Counted from the first letter of the stretch, positions 1-9,001 are shown. The stretch: DNA of 64,000 bases from Streptomyces sp. NBC_00483 (GCF_036013745.1 NZ_CP107880.1:9672001-9736000); one strand, 5' to 3'. Notes: a model not told the origin generated them from the sequence alone. Numbers and translations are program-made.

Positions 1-524
1 GCATCCTCGCCGTCCGCCACCCGTCCGTGGTCGGCGCAGCACGGGTGCTCGTCGTGGTGCCAGCTGCCCGCGTCGCGGCTGTCGCCGTGGCCGCCGGTCT
101 GGCTCAACGCCTTACCGCCGAAGGCCAGTCGGGGGCCGCGTACGAGACCTTCCTGCTGCGCCCTGGCGAGTCCGAAGTCGGCACCCGCCATGTCGCGGAC
201 CGTGGTGAACCCGCGGTCGAGCATCTCGCCCATGATGCGGGACGCCTGCGCGGTGACATAGCTGGCCGGAGTGGTGGCCAGCGAGCCGAGCGCGGCGGTG
301 AACGCGGTCACGTGGACGTGCGCGTCGATGAGGCCGGGCAGCACGAACCCGCCCTGTACGTCGAGGACTTGCGCGTCGTCCGGCCGGTCGGCGCCCTCCT
401 CGGATATCCGGCCGTCGGTACAGAGGAGGTCGCCCTCGCGCCAGGTGCCGGACTCCAGGTCGAGGAGGTGGGCGTTGCGTACAACGAGAGCGTCACCGGT
501 GTGCGGCGAAGGGGTGTTGGTCAT
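1..524 (-). CDS. Amidohydrolase-family metal-dependent hydrolase (3' end cut by window edge)
   Basis: Partial gene whose start (ATG at 524) is inside the window and whose C-terminal part lies beyond base 1. The readable N-terminus has the small beta domain of amidohydrolases (LVVRNAHLLD, then DGRISEEG) followed by PGLIDAHVHV, where the HxH pair supplies two metal ligands, and GFTTVRDMAG. This arrangement is typical of imidazolonepropionase- or prolidase-type cyclic amidohydrolases; the substrate cannot be inferred. It starts 9 bp after the stop of the MFS transporter on the same strand, so the two are probably co-transcribed and the transporter may import its substrate. Family call firm, function open. 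Confidence 0.8.
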   Translation of the reverse strand, partial: MTNTPSPHTGDALVVRNAHLLDLESGTWREGDLLCTDGRISEEGADRPDDAQVLDVQGGFVLPGLIDAHVHVTAFTAALGSLATTPASYVTAQASRIMGEMLDRGFTTVRDMAGADFGLARAQQEGLVRGPRLAFGGKALSQTGGHGDSRDAGSWHHDEHPCCADHGRVADGED

Positions 525-533
525 GGTGCGGGA

Positions 534-1949
534 TCACTCCTTGGTTGTGGGTGCGGTTGCGGGTGCGGGGGAAGCCGGGGAGGTGACGGGGGCGCCGATG
601 TCCTCCAGCGAGCGGTTGGCCGTGGACAGGCCGAAGGCGAGGGTGACCACGACTCCGACGGCGAGCACCGCCGTCGTCATGCCGAAGACACCCGCGAAGC
701 CCGCGCCTGCGGCCATCAGGCCGATCACGGTGGGCGCGATGATCGACCCGATCCGGCCGAACGCGCTGGCCAGACCGCTGCCGGTGGCGCGGATCCAGGT
801 CGGGAAGACCTCGGGCGTGTACGCGTACAGACCCGCGTAGGTGCCGTTGAGGAAGAAGGACAGCACGGCGCCGGACACCGTGATGGCGACCGGTGTCGAG
901 GTCTGGCTCAGCCAGTACGCGGAGAGGGCCGAGCCGGTGAGGTAGAGCGCGATGGTGTGCTTGCGGTCGAGGCGTTCGCTGAGCCAGGCGGCGGAGAAGT
1001 AACCGGGCACCTGGGCCGCGTAGATGATGAGCGAGAACGAGAAGCTCTGGGTGACGGTGATGCCGCGCTGGACGAGCAGCGTCGGGATCCAGGAGAAGAA
1101 CCCGTAGTACGAGAAGGTGATGACGAACCACATCACCCAGGTCACGCCCGTGCGCTGGGCCATCTTGCGCGACCACAGGAACCGCAGGCCGGTCCAGACG
1201 CTGGGTGGCGCGGTCTCCTTCGAGGCGGGCGCGACATCGGCGTGTGTGTGCTCGACCGGCGGCAGTGGGCGGCCGGTCGACTTCTCCACGCGGCGCTCCA
1301 GCTCGGCGACGACCTCCTCGGCCTCCGCGTGCCGCCCCCGCTCCAGCAGATAGCGCGGCGACTCCGGCAACGCACGCCGCCACCACAGCAGCATCACGAT
1401 GGGCACCGCCGTGACGACCTGGGCCCAGCGCCAGCCGTCCGCCCCCAGCGGCACGATGAACCGGCCGATGAGCGCGGCGGCCACGAAGCCGAAGGAGAAG
1501 AACCCGGCGAGCGCGCCGACGAACCAGCCGCGCCGCTTGGACGGCACGAACTCCGACAGGAACGGGGCGATGATCGCGCTCTCGGCGCCGGTACCGGCCC
1601 CGGCCAGGACGCGGGCGCCCATGAAGACGGGGAAGTTCGGGGCCGCGGCGGCGACCAGGGTGAAGACGACGTAGAACGCGAGGGCGTACATCATCACGCG
1701 CTTGCGGCCGATGCGGTCGCCGAGGATGCCGGCGATCGCGGCACCGAAGAGATAGCCGAACGGCGAGGCCGAACCGATCAGGCCGAGCGCGCCGTTGGCC
1801 AGGTGCCACAGATCCTGGACGCTCGGCAGCAGGAACGCGACCACGGCCGCGTCCATGCCGTCGAAGGTGTAGCCGAGCCCGCCGATGAGCAGCAGGAGGT
1901 AATGGGGTCTGGACAGCGGGAGTCTGTCCAGGCGAGCGAGGAGGGACAT
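534..1949 (-). CDS. MFS transporter, sugar/aromatic-acid porter type
   Basis: Predicted 471-residue, 12-helix major facilitator. The first helix carries GYTFDGMDAAVVAF and the first cytoplasmic loop has GDRIGRKRVM, the classic MFS loop 2-3 signature; a second conserved element is PEVFPTWIRATGSG near helix 11, as in the NiaP/SV2-like and aromatic-acid porter branches. A long hydrophilic central loop (KSTGRPLPPVEHTHADVAP) separates the two six-helix halves. ATG 1949 was chosen over the longer reading frame because GAGGA lies just upstream. Likely operon with the amidohydrolase downstream; the RpiR regulator diverges from it. Substrate unknown. Confidence 0.85.
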   Translation of the reverse strand: MSLLARLDRLPLSRPHYLLLLIGGLGYTFDGMDAAVVAFLLPSVQDLWHLANGALGLIGSASPFGYLFGAAIAGILGDRIGRKRVMMYALAFYVVFTLVAAAAPNFPVFMGARVLAGAGTGAESAIIAPFLSEFVPSKRRGWFVGALAGFFSFGFVAAALIGRFIVPLGADGWRWAQVVTAVPIVMLLWWRRALPESPRYLLERGRHAEAEEVVAELERRVEKSTGRPLPPVEHTHADVAPASKETAPPSVWTGLRFLWSRKMAQRTGVTWVMWFVITFSYYGFFSWIPTLLVQRGITVTQSFSFSLIIYAAQVPGYFSAAWLSERLDRKHTIALYLTGSALSAYWLSQTSTPVAITVSGAVLSFFLNGTYAGLYAYTPEVFPTWIRATGSGLASAFGRIGSIIAPTVIGLMAAGAGFAGVFGMTTAVLAVGVVVTLAFGLSTANRSLEDIGAPVTSPASPAPATAPTTKE

Positions 1950-2016
1950 GGGCGGATCCTCGAAGGTGTCGGGGGCGTCCTCGGGGTGTCGGGGACGCGG
2001 GGGACGTTCACCGCCC

Positions 2017-2034
2017 ACGCAAAGTAGATTGCGT
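2017..2034. promoter_or_regulatory. Candidate RpiR operator 1 (ACGCAA-N6-TTGCGT)
   Basis: Perfect inverted repeat with 6-bp arms and a 6-bp spacer, located between the divergent MFS transporter and RpiR regulator genes. A second copy with the same spacing lies 28 bp away centre to centre. Repetition of the same half-site with identical spacing supports a protein-binding site. Assignment to the adjacent RpiR protein is inferred from position. Confidence 0.6.
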
Positions 2035-2045
2035 AACGCTGTTTC

Positions 2046-2061
2046 CGCAACGATCTTTGCG
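2046..2061. promoter_or_regulatory. Candidate RpiR operator 2 (CGCAA-N6-TTGCG)
   Basis: Second copy of the inverted repeat at 2017-2034, same half-site and spacer length. The right arm runs into TTGCGTTACG, which nearly repeats TTGCGTAACG at 2029-2038, so the region also has a direct-repeat character. Confidence 0.55.
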
Positions 2062-2063
2062 TT

Positions 2064-2078
2064 ACGTTCCGGGAACGT
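2064..2078. promoter_or_regulatory. Palindrome ACGTTCC-G-GGAACGT
   Basis: Perfect 7-bp arms around a single base, immediately downstream of RpiR operator candidate 2 and about 60 bp before the regulator start. Its sequence differs from the CGCAA/TTGCG sites, so it may bind a different protein. Function inferred only from symmetry and position. Confidence 0.4.
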
Positions 2079-2137
2079 AGAGTCTGGGCGTGCGCCTCAC
2101 TCGGAGGTGCCGGGCGTCCTCTACAGCGGAGTTGTGT

Positions 2138-3019
2138 GTGCACGGCGAACTGGCAACCTGGCTGCGCGATGCCACCCCGGCCCGCGGGCTGCGCCCCAAG
2201 GCCGCCGCGATCGTGGACTTCCTCGTCTCGCAGCCCCAGCAGGCGGCCTACGCCTCCGTCGCCGACGTCGCCCGCCGCGTCGGCGCCAACCCCGCCACCG
2301 TGACCCGCACCGCCCAGGCGCTCGGCTACGGCGGCTGGCCCGATCTGCAACGGGAGTTGCGGGCGCGCTATCTCTCCCACCTCAGCGCCGCCCAGGTCAA
2401 CGCCGCGCACCGGGAGGAGGGCGGGACATCATGGGCCGGCTCGCTCAGCCGCGACCAGGAGAACCTGGCCCAACTGGCGGCCCACGCCGACGACGAGGCG
2501 GTCGCCCGGATCGCCCGGGCCATCGCCTCCGCCCGCCGCACCCTTGTCATCGCCGCCGGCAGCTACGCCTCCGCGGGCACCGCCCTCGCCCACAACGCGC
2601 GCCTCGCCGGATATGACGTCCGGCTCGAGGCCACCGGCGGCGCGGACCTGGTCAACTCCGTCGCGGCGCTGGGCCCGGAGGACCTCCTCATCGCCATCTC
2701 CTTCTGGCGCCTCTACCAGAGCACGGTGACGGCGGCCGAGGACGCGAGCGAGCGCGGCACACGCGTATTCGTCATCACGGACGCGGCCAGCCCCCCACTC
2801 GCCGCCGCGGCGGAGGACGTCCTACTGGCCCCCGCCGAAGGCACGTCCTTCTTCCCCTCCCTCACGGCGGGCCTGGCCCTGTGCCAGTCCATCGTCGCCC
2901 AACTCGCCACCCTCGACCCCGACCGCACGGCCACGTCGGTCGCGGCGGCGGAGGAACGCTGGGTGCGGTACGGGGTGCTGCACCGGGCGGCGACACTGAA
3001 GTGGGACGGGGGGCGCTAG
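2138..3019 (+). CDS. MurR/RpiR family transcriptional regulator (HTH + SIS)
   Basis: About 293 residues. The N-terminal helix-turn-helix of the RpiR family covers roughly residues 15-80 (ASVADVARRVGANPATVTRT is the recognition element), followed by a SIS sugar-isomerase-type sensor domain at about 110-255 (VIAAGSYASAGTALAHNARL; DLLIAISFWRLY). Such proteins bind phosphosugars or similar ligands and repress or activate adjacent catabolic genes. GTG 2138 was chosen because CGGAG sits 6 bases upstream; the frame stays open to a GTG at 2090 with no ribosome site. Divergent from the MFS/amidohydrolase pair across two matching inverted repeats, so it probably controls that pair and itself. Confidence 0.85.
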   Translation: MHGELATWLRDATPARGLRPKAAAIVDFLVSQPQQAAYASVADVARRVGANPATVTRTAQALGYGGWPDLQRELRARYLSHLSAAQVNAAHREEGGTSWAGSLSRDQENLAQLAAHADDEAVARIARAIASARRTLVIAAGSYASAGTALAHNARLAGYDVRLEATGGADLVNSVAALGPEDLLIAISFWRLYQSTVTAAEDASERGTRVFVITDAASPPLAAAAEDVLLAPAEGTSFFPSLTAGLALCQSIVAQLATLDPDRTATSVAAAEERWVRYGVLHRAATLKWDGGR

Positions 3020-3167
3020 CGAACGGGGAGGGTTGGTGGCTCCGTGCGCTTCGTCATCGAACCATGGTGGCAGCGGGGGCCGTCGGCGTCGTGAGTGTGT
3101 GGCACAGCACGTCCGTTCCGGAGCAATTCGCGTGCTGATTGTCAGTGGCGCCCACTATTCTCTTCAC

Positions 3168-3344
3168 ATGATCCCCACACCCGAGCCTGGTCCCGCCCGG
3201 TCCGCCGAAGAACTCAACGAGCGGATCCGTGACCTGATGCTGCGCTCCGGTGGTCGGTTGAGTGCCGAGCAGCGTCGGGAATACGAGGTGCTGGTCGCGG
3301 AGTGGGCGGCGGCCGAGCGTGGCGGCATTGTGAAGGCGGCGTAG
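3168..3344 (+). CDS. Small conserved actinobacterial protein, unknown function
   Basis: 58-residue protein starting MIPTPEPGPARSAEELNERI. It has no membrane segment or signal peptide; most of it is charged and predicted helical (SAEELNERIRDLMLRSGG, SAEQRREYEVLVAEWAAAER). The reading frame stays open further upstream, but ATG 3168 gives a compact protein without the arginine-rich, low-complexity leader. I do not recognise a characterised family. Its neighbours give no functional clue. Confidence 0.55.
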   Translation: MIPTPEPGPARSAEELNERIRDLMLRSGGRLSAEQRREYEVLVAEWAAAERGGIVKAA

Positions 3345-3373
3345 GGAGGTGCCTCGGGTGCCTTGGGTGTCGG

Positions 3374-3694
3374 CTATCCGTGGGCGCGGGGGAGTCGGAC
3401 GACCGCCGTTCCGCCGTCCAGATTGACTGTCGTCCTGTTCGGCGGCGCCCCGTCGTCCTCGTTGTCCGGCATGACCAGCGCCGACTGCCGTTCCTTGAGT
3501 TCGTGCTGCTTGCCGGGCGACAGCGCGCCGTGCAACTGCTCGAACCCGGTGGCCGAGACCTGACCGTGCCGCGTACCGGGGCGCCACGGCAGCACACCGG
3601 CCCGGCCCGCGCGCAACAGCAGCTGGTCGACGAAGGCCAGCAGCGTCAGCACGATGACCAACCCCGGCAGTGTCATGAAGAAGACGAACTCCAT
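3374..3694 (-). CDS. DUF6191-type small membrane protein
   Basis: 106 residues with one N-terminal membrane helix (MEFVFFMTLPGLVIVLTLLA) followed by a cytoplasmic basic stretch and a conserved block (SATGFEQLHGALSPGKQHEL, then KERQSALVMPDNEDDGAPP). This combination matches the DUF6191 proteins common in Streptomyces, for which no role is known. ATG 3694 was picked because the membrane helix begins right there; the upstream extension is low-complexity Pro/Ser. It converges with the small plus-strand gene and lies downstream of the GH31 gene, separated by about 117 bp. Confidence 0.7.
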   Translation of the reverse strand: MEFVFFMTLPGLVIVLTLLAFVDQLLLRAGRAGVLPWRPGTRHGQVSATGFEQLHGALSPGKQHELKERQSALVMPDNEDDGAPPNRTTVNLDGGTAVVRLPRAHG

Positions 3695-3811
3695 GACACT
3701 CACAACTGGCGGCGGGCGTTCAGAGTTCCCGGGAGAGCTGCGGGCGGATGGTGAGTATGTGCTGGGCGTGGCCGACGGGCCCGGTGGTGTCATGGAGGAC
3801 CGATCAGGCGG

Positions 3812-5845
3812 TCAGCCGGCGATCGGAAGCTCCGCGTCGTCGCGCAGCAGCAGCGGGATCCGGCCGATCGGGGCGTCGATGGTGTGCCGGGCCCCGGCGG
3901 CATAGGAGACACCCGTCCAGGCGCAGCGCCAGCGTGCCCCGGCCGGCAGGTGGACCTCGCGGGCCGTGGCCCCCGCCTCCGTGACTGGGGCGACCAGCAG
4001 GTCCGGGCCGAGGAGGAACGCGTCGGACACGTCCCAGGAGGTCGGGTCTTCGGGGAATTCGAGGAAGAGGGGGCGCATGGGCGGGAGGCCTTCGCGGGCG
4101 GCCGTCGCCATCTGCTCGGCCACATACGGGCGGAGCCGTTCGCGCAGGTCCAGGTAGTCGCGCATGATCGCGTACGCCTCCTCGCCGTACGACCAGACCT
4201 CGTTGGGGCCGCCCGTCATCTCGCCGCCCAGCGGGAGCCACGGCAGGCGGAAGCCGTGCAGGCGGAAGATCGGGCACAGGGCGCCGAACTGGAACCAGCG
4301 GACGAGGACCTCGCGGTAGGCCAGGTCGTCCGGGTCGCCGCCGTGGAAGCCGCCGATGTCGGTGGTCCACCAAGGGATGCCGGACAGGCCGATGTTGAGG
4401 CCCGCGGCGATCTGGGCGCGCAGCGCGGGGAAGTCGGTGCCGATGTCCCCGGACCACACGGCGGTGCCGTAGCGCTGGCTGCCCGCCCATGCGGACCGGG
4501 AGAAGGACATGCCGTCGGTATCGCCGGAGTCGGCCATGCCCTCGTGGAAGATGCGGGCGTTCTCGCGCGGGTAGAGGTTGGCGACCTCCGCGCCGTGGCC
4601 CGCGTGGTAGCGGAGGTTGGCGGGGTGGCCCGGCTTCATCTCGGGTTCGCAGGCGTCCAGCCACCACAGGTTGATGCCGAGCGACTGGTAGTTCTCCCGC
4701 ACCTTCGACCAGACGTAGTCACGTGTCTCGGGATTGGTGGGGTCCCAGAAGGACACCATCACGCGGTGGTCCGCTCCCTTGTCGACCCACGTCGCATGCG
4801 CGGCGGTGCCGTACTCGTTGGCGGCGAGCAGTCCGCGGCGCTCCATCTCGTCGTAGTTCTCGGACGACCGGTTGACCGACGGCCAGACCGAGACCATCAA
4901 CTTGACGCCGAGCTCGTCCAGTTCACGCACCATCGCGGCCGGGTCGGGCCACTCGGCCGGGTCGAACCTCCAGTCACCGAGCCGCGTCCAGTGGAAGAAG
5001 TCCGCGACGATCACCGACATGGGCAGCCCGCGCCGCTTGTGCTCGCGGACCACGTCGAGGAGTTCGGCCTGGGTGCGGTAGCGCAGCTTGCACTGCCAGA
5101 AGCCGGTGGCCCAGTCGGGGAAGTCGGGCGCGTGGCCGGTGGCGTCGGCGTACGAGCGCAGGATGTCGGCGGGCCGCTCGCCCGCGGTGATCCAGTAGTC
5201 GATCTGGCGGGCGCTGTCGGCGACCCAGCGGGTGTGCGTGGCGACGAACTCCGAGCGGCCCACGGCCGGGCTGTTCCACAGGAAGCCGTAGCCGCGGCTG
5301 GACAGTGCGAACGGGATGGTGATCTCCGTGTTGCGCTGCACCAGGTCGAGGACGGTGCCCTTCTGATCGAGCAACCCGTGCTGGCGCTGCCCGAGACCGT
5401 AGACGCGTTCGTCCGCGAACGCCTCGAAGCGCTGTTCAAGGCGGCTGTAGCCGTGACCGGCCGGGGTGTATGCGCGGCTGCCCGGCCACCAGAAGTGTGC
5501 GGGCCTCTCGGCGAGCAGCTCGCCGCCGTCCTCGGTGCGTACGAAGCGCAGCAGACCGTCGACGGTGATCTCGGCGGTGATCCGGCCGTTGACGAGGCGG
5601 GCCGGTGGCACCGGGTCGGTGGGGGAGCCGAGCCCGTTCTTGAAGACCGTCAGACCGGTGAGGTCGGGGACGGTGATCTCGGCCCTGGTGGCGGGCCGGT
5701 CGAGCAGGGCGCCGGGAATGTCGTCGCGCAGCGGGCCGAGCGCGGCGCGCACCCGCACCGAGTGCTCGCCCCAGGGCTCGACGCGCAGCGTCTCATGGCC
5801 GCCGTGCCACTCCAGGCCGCCGTCGTGTTCCCGAAAGGTGTTCAA
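3812..5845 (-). CDS. Glycoside hydrolase family 31 (alpha-xylosidase/alpha-glucosidase type)
   Basis: 677-residue cytoplasmic enzyme without signal peptide. The N-terminal beta-sandwich (about 1-235) is followed by the GH31 barrel. The catalytic nucleophile is D397 in LWWLDACEPEM and the probable acid/base is D467 in WSGDIGTDFPALR. The WLDAxEPE form of the nucleophile motif is more like alpha-xylosidase-type GH31 enzymes than starch-type alpha-glucosidases. The start appears to be TTG 5845 with GGAGAAG upstream. It is the last gene of the SBP-permease-permease-GH31 unit, so it should cleave an imported alpha-linked oligosaccharide inside the cell. Exact linkage unknown. Confidence 0.88.
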   Translation of the reverse strand: MNTFREHDGGLEWHGGHETLRVEPWGEHSVRVRAALGPLRDDIPGALLDRPATRAEITVPDLTGLTVFKNGLGSPTDPVPPARLVNGRITAEITVDGLLRFVRTEDGGELLAERPAHFWWPGSRAYTPAGHGYSRLEQRFEAFADERVYGLGQRQHGLLDQKGTVLDLVQRNTEITIPFALSSRGYGFLWNSPAVGRSEFVATHTRWVADSARQIDYWITAGERPADILRSYADATGHAPDFPDWATGFWQCKLRYRTQAELLDVVREHKRRGLPMSVIVADFFHWTRLGDWRFDPAEWPDPAAMVRELDELGVKLMVSVWPSVNRSSENYDEMERRGLLAANEYGTAAHATWVDKGADHRVMVSFWDPTNPETRDYVWSKVRENYQSLGINLWWLDACEPEMKPGHPANLRYHAGHGAEVANLYPRENARIFHEGMADSGDTDGMSFSRSAWAGSQRYGTAVWSGDIGTDFPALRAQIAAGLNIGLSGIPWWTTDIGGFHGGDPDDLAYREVLVRWFQFGALCPIFRLHGFRLPWLPLGGEMTGGPNEVWSYGEEAYAIMRDYLDLRERLRPYVAEQMATAAREGLPPMRPLFLEFPEDPTSWDVSDAFLLGPDLLVAPVTEAGATAREVHLPAGARWRCAWTGVSYAAGARHTIDAPIGRIPLLLRDDAELPIAG

Positions 5846-5889
5846 CGTGCTTCTCCAGTAAGTGAGTTAGATGGGGTCCGCGTACGGGG

Positions 5890-6726
5890 TCAGTCCTTGA
5901 CCGAGCCGCCCGTGACGCCGACGGCGATGTACCGCTGTGCGATGACGAGGAGGATCGCGGCCGGGATCGACGCGAGCACGGCCGAGGCCATCAGCGCGTT
6001 CCAGTCGGTGGCGTTGGCGCCCATGAAGCGGTAGATGCCGACGGTGACCGGGGTGACCGCTTCGCGGGACGTGAGGGTGATCGCGAAGAGGAAGTCGGCC
6101 CAGGAGAACAGGAACGCGAACAGTCCTGCGGTGATCAGCCCGTTGCGGCTCATGGGCAGCACGATCCGCAGGAACGTCCGCCAGTGCCCCGCGCCGTCGA
6201 GCGCCGCGGCCTCGATGACCTCGCCGGGGATGTCGCGCAGTTGGGCACGCAGCAGCACCGCGGCGAACGGCACCGACAGGGTGGACTGGGCGAGCATCAG
6301 GCCGATCGTGTTGTTGAGGAGACCGAGCTCGCTGTAGAGCGTGAAGAAGGAGTTCGCCTTCACGATCCCCGGCACCATCTGCACGATGAGCAGCACGAAC
6401 AGCATCAGCGCCGCCCAGCGCAGCCGGAACTTCGCGAGCGCCCAGGCGAGCGGCGCGGCGAGTGCCAGCGTGAGGACGACATTTCCGCAGGCCACGAAGA
6501 GGCTGATGACCAGATGGCGGCCCTGGGTGTCGAAGGCGGCCCGGTAGCCGTCCAGGGTGGGCTCCGTGGGGAACCACTTGGGCGGGATGCTCAGGAGCGC
6601 CTGCCCGGGCTGCAGCGAGGCGTTGACCATCCAGTACAGCGGGAAGAGGAACGCGGCGACCAGGACCAGGGCGAACACGGTGTGTCCCCAGGCCGATCCC
6701 CGGAAGCGGGTTTGTGCGGTGGGCAT
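5890..6726 (-). CDS. Carbohydrate ABC transporter permease (MalG-type)
   Basis: 278-residue inner-membrane permease with six predicted helices. It begins with a short basic N-terminus (MPTAQTRFRGSAWG) and carries the EAA loop EAAALDGAGHWRTFLRIVLP that contacts the ATPase. It lies 8 bp after the partner permease and 44 bp before the GH31 gene, all on the minus strand. No ATP-binding subunit is encoded here; Streptomyces sugar importers of this type commonly share the multipurpose ATPase MsiK, which probably applies here. Confidence 0.9.
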   Translation of the reverse strand: MPTAQTRFRGSAWGHTVFALVLVAAFLFPLYWMVNASLQPGQALLSIPPKWFPTEPTLDGYRAAFDTQGRHLVISLFVACGNVVLTLALAAPLAWALAKFRLRWAALMLFVLLIVQMVPGIVKANSFFTLYSELGLLNNTIGLMLAQSTLSVPFAAVLLRAQLRDIPGEVIEAAALDGAGHWRTFLRIVLPMSRNGLITAGLFAFLFSWADFLFAITLTSREAVTPVTVGIYRFMGANATDWNALMASAVLASIPAAILLVIAQRYIAVGVTGGSVKD

Positions 6727-6734
6727 CTCGGTCC

Positions 6735-7694
6735 TCACCTTTCGGACTGCTCGGCGCGCACGGCCCGCAGGTACACGAGCGCGAAGACCATGGCGATGAC
6801 GATGAGGACGTTGCTGACGGCCGCTCCCTGACCGAACTGCAGGTTGGTGAAGGAGAGTTGATACGACCAGGTGGAGAGCAGCTGCGTCGCGTCGGCGGGG
6901 CCGCCCTGGGTCAGCACCATGACGACGTCGAAGGCCTTCACGGTGTAGATGAGGCCGAGCATCAGCACGACCGCGGAGACCGGGCGAAGGAGCGGCCAGG
7001 TGATGTGCCGGAACTTCCCCCAGGCGCCCGCGCCGTCCAGCGAGGCGGCCTCGTACAGCTGCGGCGGGACGGACTGCAGACCGCCGTAGAGGATCACCAT
7101 GTTGAAGGGGATGCCGATCCAGACGTTCGCGATGACCACGGCCGCCATGGCGTGATCGGGGCTGACCAGCCACGGCACCGGGTCGCTGACCAGGTGGAGG
7201 CTCAACAGGACCTGGTTGACGACTCCGTAGTCCTGGTCGAGCAGCCAGCGGAACACCGTGCCGGAGACGAGGAGCGGCAGCAGCCACGGCAGCAGGAGCA
7301 GGGCGCGCAGGACGGAGCCGAGCGGGAAGCGGCGGCGGAAGTAGAGGGCGAGCGCGAGGCCGAGGGCGAACTGGGCGACGAGGGAGGCGACGGTGAAGAC
7401 CACCGTGTGCCACAGCGAGGCGCCGAACAGGTCGTCGGTGAAGATCGCCGTGTAGTTGGCGAGCCCGTTGAACGGGGCGTCGCCGTCGTAGAACGACGTG
7501 ACCGTGTAGTCCTGGAAGGACATCACCACGTTGGCGGTGATCGGGTAGCCGAAGAAGAGCAGCAGGTAGAGGACGGACGGTACGTAGAAGCTCATCCGGG
7601 CCAGGCGTGTGCGGCGGGCGGCCGCGCGGGCGTCCGGGGTCGGTGGCGTCGGGGCCGCGGCCGGGGCGGCGGGCCTGTCGACAACGGTGGTCAT
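6735..7694 (-). CDS. Carbohydrate ABC transporter permease (MalF-type)
   Basis: 319 residues, six predicted membrane helices, with an alanine/proline-rich N-terminal tail (MTTVVDRPAAPAAAPTPPTP). The EAA loop is EAASLDGAGAWGKFRHITWP. Start ATG 7694 follows the stop of the binding-protein gene by 20 bp. It pairs with the next permease to form the membrane channel of a sugar importer whose cargo is probably hydrolysed by the GH31 enzyme. Confidence 0.9.
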   Translation of the reverse strand: MTTVVDRPAAPAAAPTPPTPDARAAARRTRLARMSFYVPSVLYLLLFFGYPITANVVMSFQDYTVTSFYDGDAPFNGLANYTAIFTDDLFGASLWHTVVFTVASLVAQFALGLALALYFRRRFPLGSVLRALLLLPWLLPLLVSGTVFRWLLDQDYGVVNQVLLSLHLVSDPVPWLVSPDHAMAAVVIANVWIGIPFNMVILYGGLQSVPPQLYEAASLDGAGAWGKFRHITWPLLRPVSAVVLMLGLIYTVKAFDVVMVLTQGGPADATQLLSTWSYQLSFTNLQFGQGAAVSNVLIVIAMVFALVYLRAVRAEQSER

Positions 7695-7714
7695 GGGTGT
7701 GGCACCTCGCCTGG

Positions 7715-8941
7715 TCAGTGGTCGTCGACGGCGGAACGGGCGTCGCGTTGCGCTGCCTTCAGGGCACGCGCGGGGCTGAGCGTCCCGGTCACGGACTGGT
7801 GGAGCGCGGTGTACAGCGCCTCGGACACGGCCGGGTAGACGGTGCCCAGTTCGGTGGTGCGCGCTCGGGCGGCCGGGACCCCCGCGACGAAGGGCGCGAG
7901 ATCCGGCTGCCGCTTCACCAGGCGCTTCGCTACGTCGGGTCGTGCGGGCACATCGGCGCGCAACCGGGCCCAGTCGTACATGTTCCGCGGGCTCAGCACG
8001 CAGTCGAGAACCTCGGTGGCCTTGTCCTGGCGCTCGCCCTTGGGCACGGCCCACACCTCACCGCCGAGCGGGGTGACGGGTGTGTCACCGCGCTCGGGCA
8101 CAGGGAGCGGCACGACGCCGTAGTCGAGGCCCTTCTCCGCGTCGAGGGCGGCCAGTTGCCAGGACCCGTTGACCATCATGGCCGCGTGCCCGCCGATGAA
8201 CTGCTCGGCGACATCGGACTGCTGCCAGTTGAGCGCCGACTTCGACACCGAACCGTCGCCGAACAGGCCGGACCAGTACGTCAGTGAGTCGACGGAGGCC
8301 TTCGAGCCGAGCCCGTCCAGATCGCCGCCGTTGCCCCACAGGAACGGCTCGTACTGCCAGCTGCCCTCCTCCGTGCCGACGGCCGACAGGGCGAGTCCGT
8401 AGCGGTGTCGCTCCGTCAGTTCGGCCGCGGTGTCCCGGAGTTCCTTCCACGTCGTCGGAGGTTCGAGGCCCGCCTTCTTGAAGACGGCCTTGTCGTAGAA
8501 GAGGGCGAGGCCGTTGACACCCGGCGCGACGCCGTAGAGCTCCCCGTCGTACGTGCCCGCCTCGAGCACGCTCTTGTAGAAGCCGGCCGTGTCCGTCCGG
8601 CCCTTGAGCGGCAGCAGCGCCCCGGTCGAGGCGAGCTTGGGCAGGTCAGGGTTGTCACTGAGGACCAGGTCCGGGAGTGTGCGGGCGGCGCCGTCCCGCA
8701 GCAGTTTGGGGACCAGCTGGGCGCGTGGCATCACCTCGCGCACGACATGCACGCCGGTGGCGCGGCCGCACGTCTTGAGGATCTCGGTGAGCGCGGTGTT
8801 GCCGGGCTCGGCGGTGTAGTAGTCCGCGACGGTGAGGGTGTTCGGCGGGGTCTCTGCGGTGATCAGGCCGCAGCCGCCGAGCGTCGCACTGAGTGCGAAC
8901 GCGGCACAGGCGGCGGTGGCTGCGCGGATACGGGTGGACAC
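7715..8941 (-). CDS. Extracellular solute-binding lipoprotein, sugar ABC importer
   Basis: 408 residues. A lipoprotein signal peptide ends in ATLGGC, giving an acylated cysteine near residue 26, followed by a family 1 solute-binding fold (TLTVADYYTAEPGN near the start; EPFLWGNGGDLDG; GGHAAMMVNGSWQLAALD, the usual ligand-pocket block). GTG 8941 is preceded by AGAAGG. It is the first gene of the importer operon and lies 104 bp downstream of the LacI gene on the same strand. Confidence 0.88.
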   Translation of the reverse strand: MSTRIRAATAACAAFALSATLGGCGLITAETPPNTLTVADYYTAEPGNTALTEILKTCGRATGVHVVREVMPRAQLVPKLLRDGAARTLPDLVLSDNPDLPKLASTGALLPLKGRTDTAGFYKSVLEAGTYDGELYGVAPGVNGLALFYDKAVFKKAGLEPPTTWKELRDTAAELTERHRYGLALSAVGTEEGSWQYEPFLWGNGGDLDGLGSKASVDSLTYWSGLFGDGSVSKSALNWQQSDVAEQFIGGHAAMMVNGSWQLAALDAEKGLDYGVVPLPVPERGDTPVTPLGGEVWAVPKGERQDKATEVLDCVLSPRNMYDWARLRADVPARPDVAKRLVKRQPDLAPFVAGVPAARARTTELGTVYPAVSEALYTALHQSVTGTLSPARALKAAQRDARSAVDDH

Positions 8942-9001
8942 GAGGGGCCCTTCTGGGGGTCGGGGGACGGTGGCTCGGAGAGCGGTGGGGCATGGTGAGT
9001 G

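Noticed and set aside
27..2027. A 666-codon plus-strand open frame over the amidohydrolase and MFS genes
   Set aside because: It is the antisense shadow of two real genes; the translation is low-complexity (Arg/Gly/Asp-rich) with no recognisable domain, as expected from GC-rich third positions.
3884..6034. A 716-codon plus-strand open frame opposite the GH31 gene
   Set aside because: The opposite strand encodes an intact GH31 enzyme with catalytic residues; this frame shows no motif or ribosome site.
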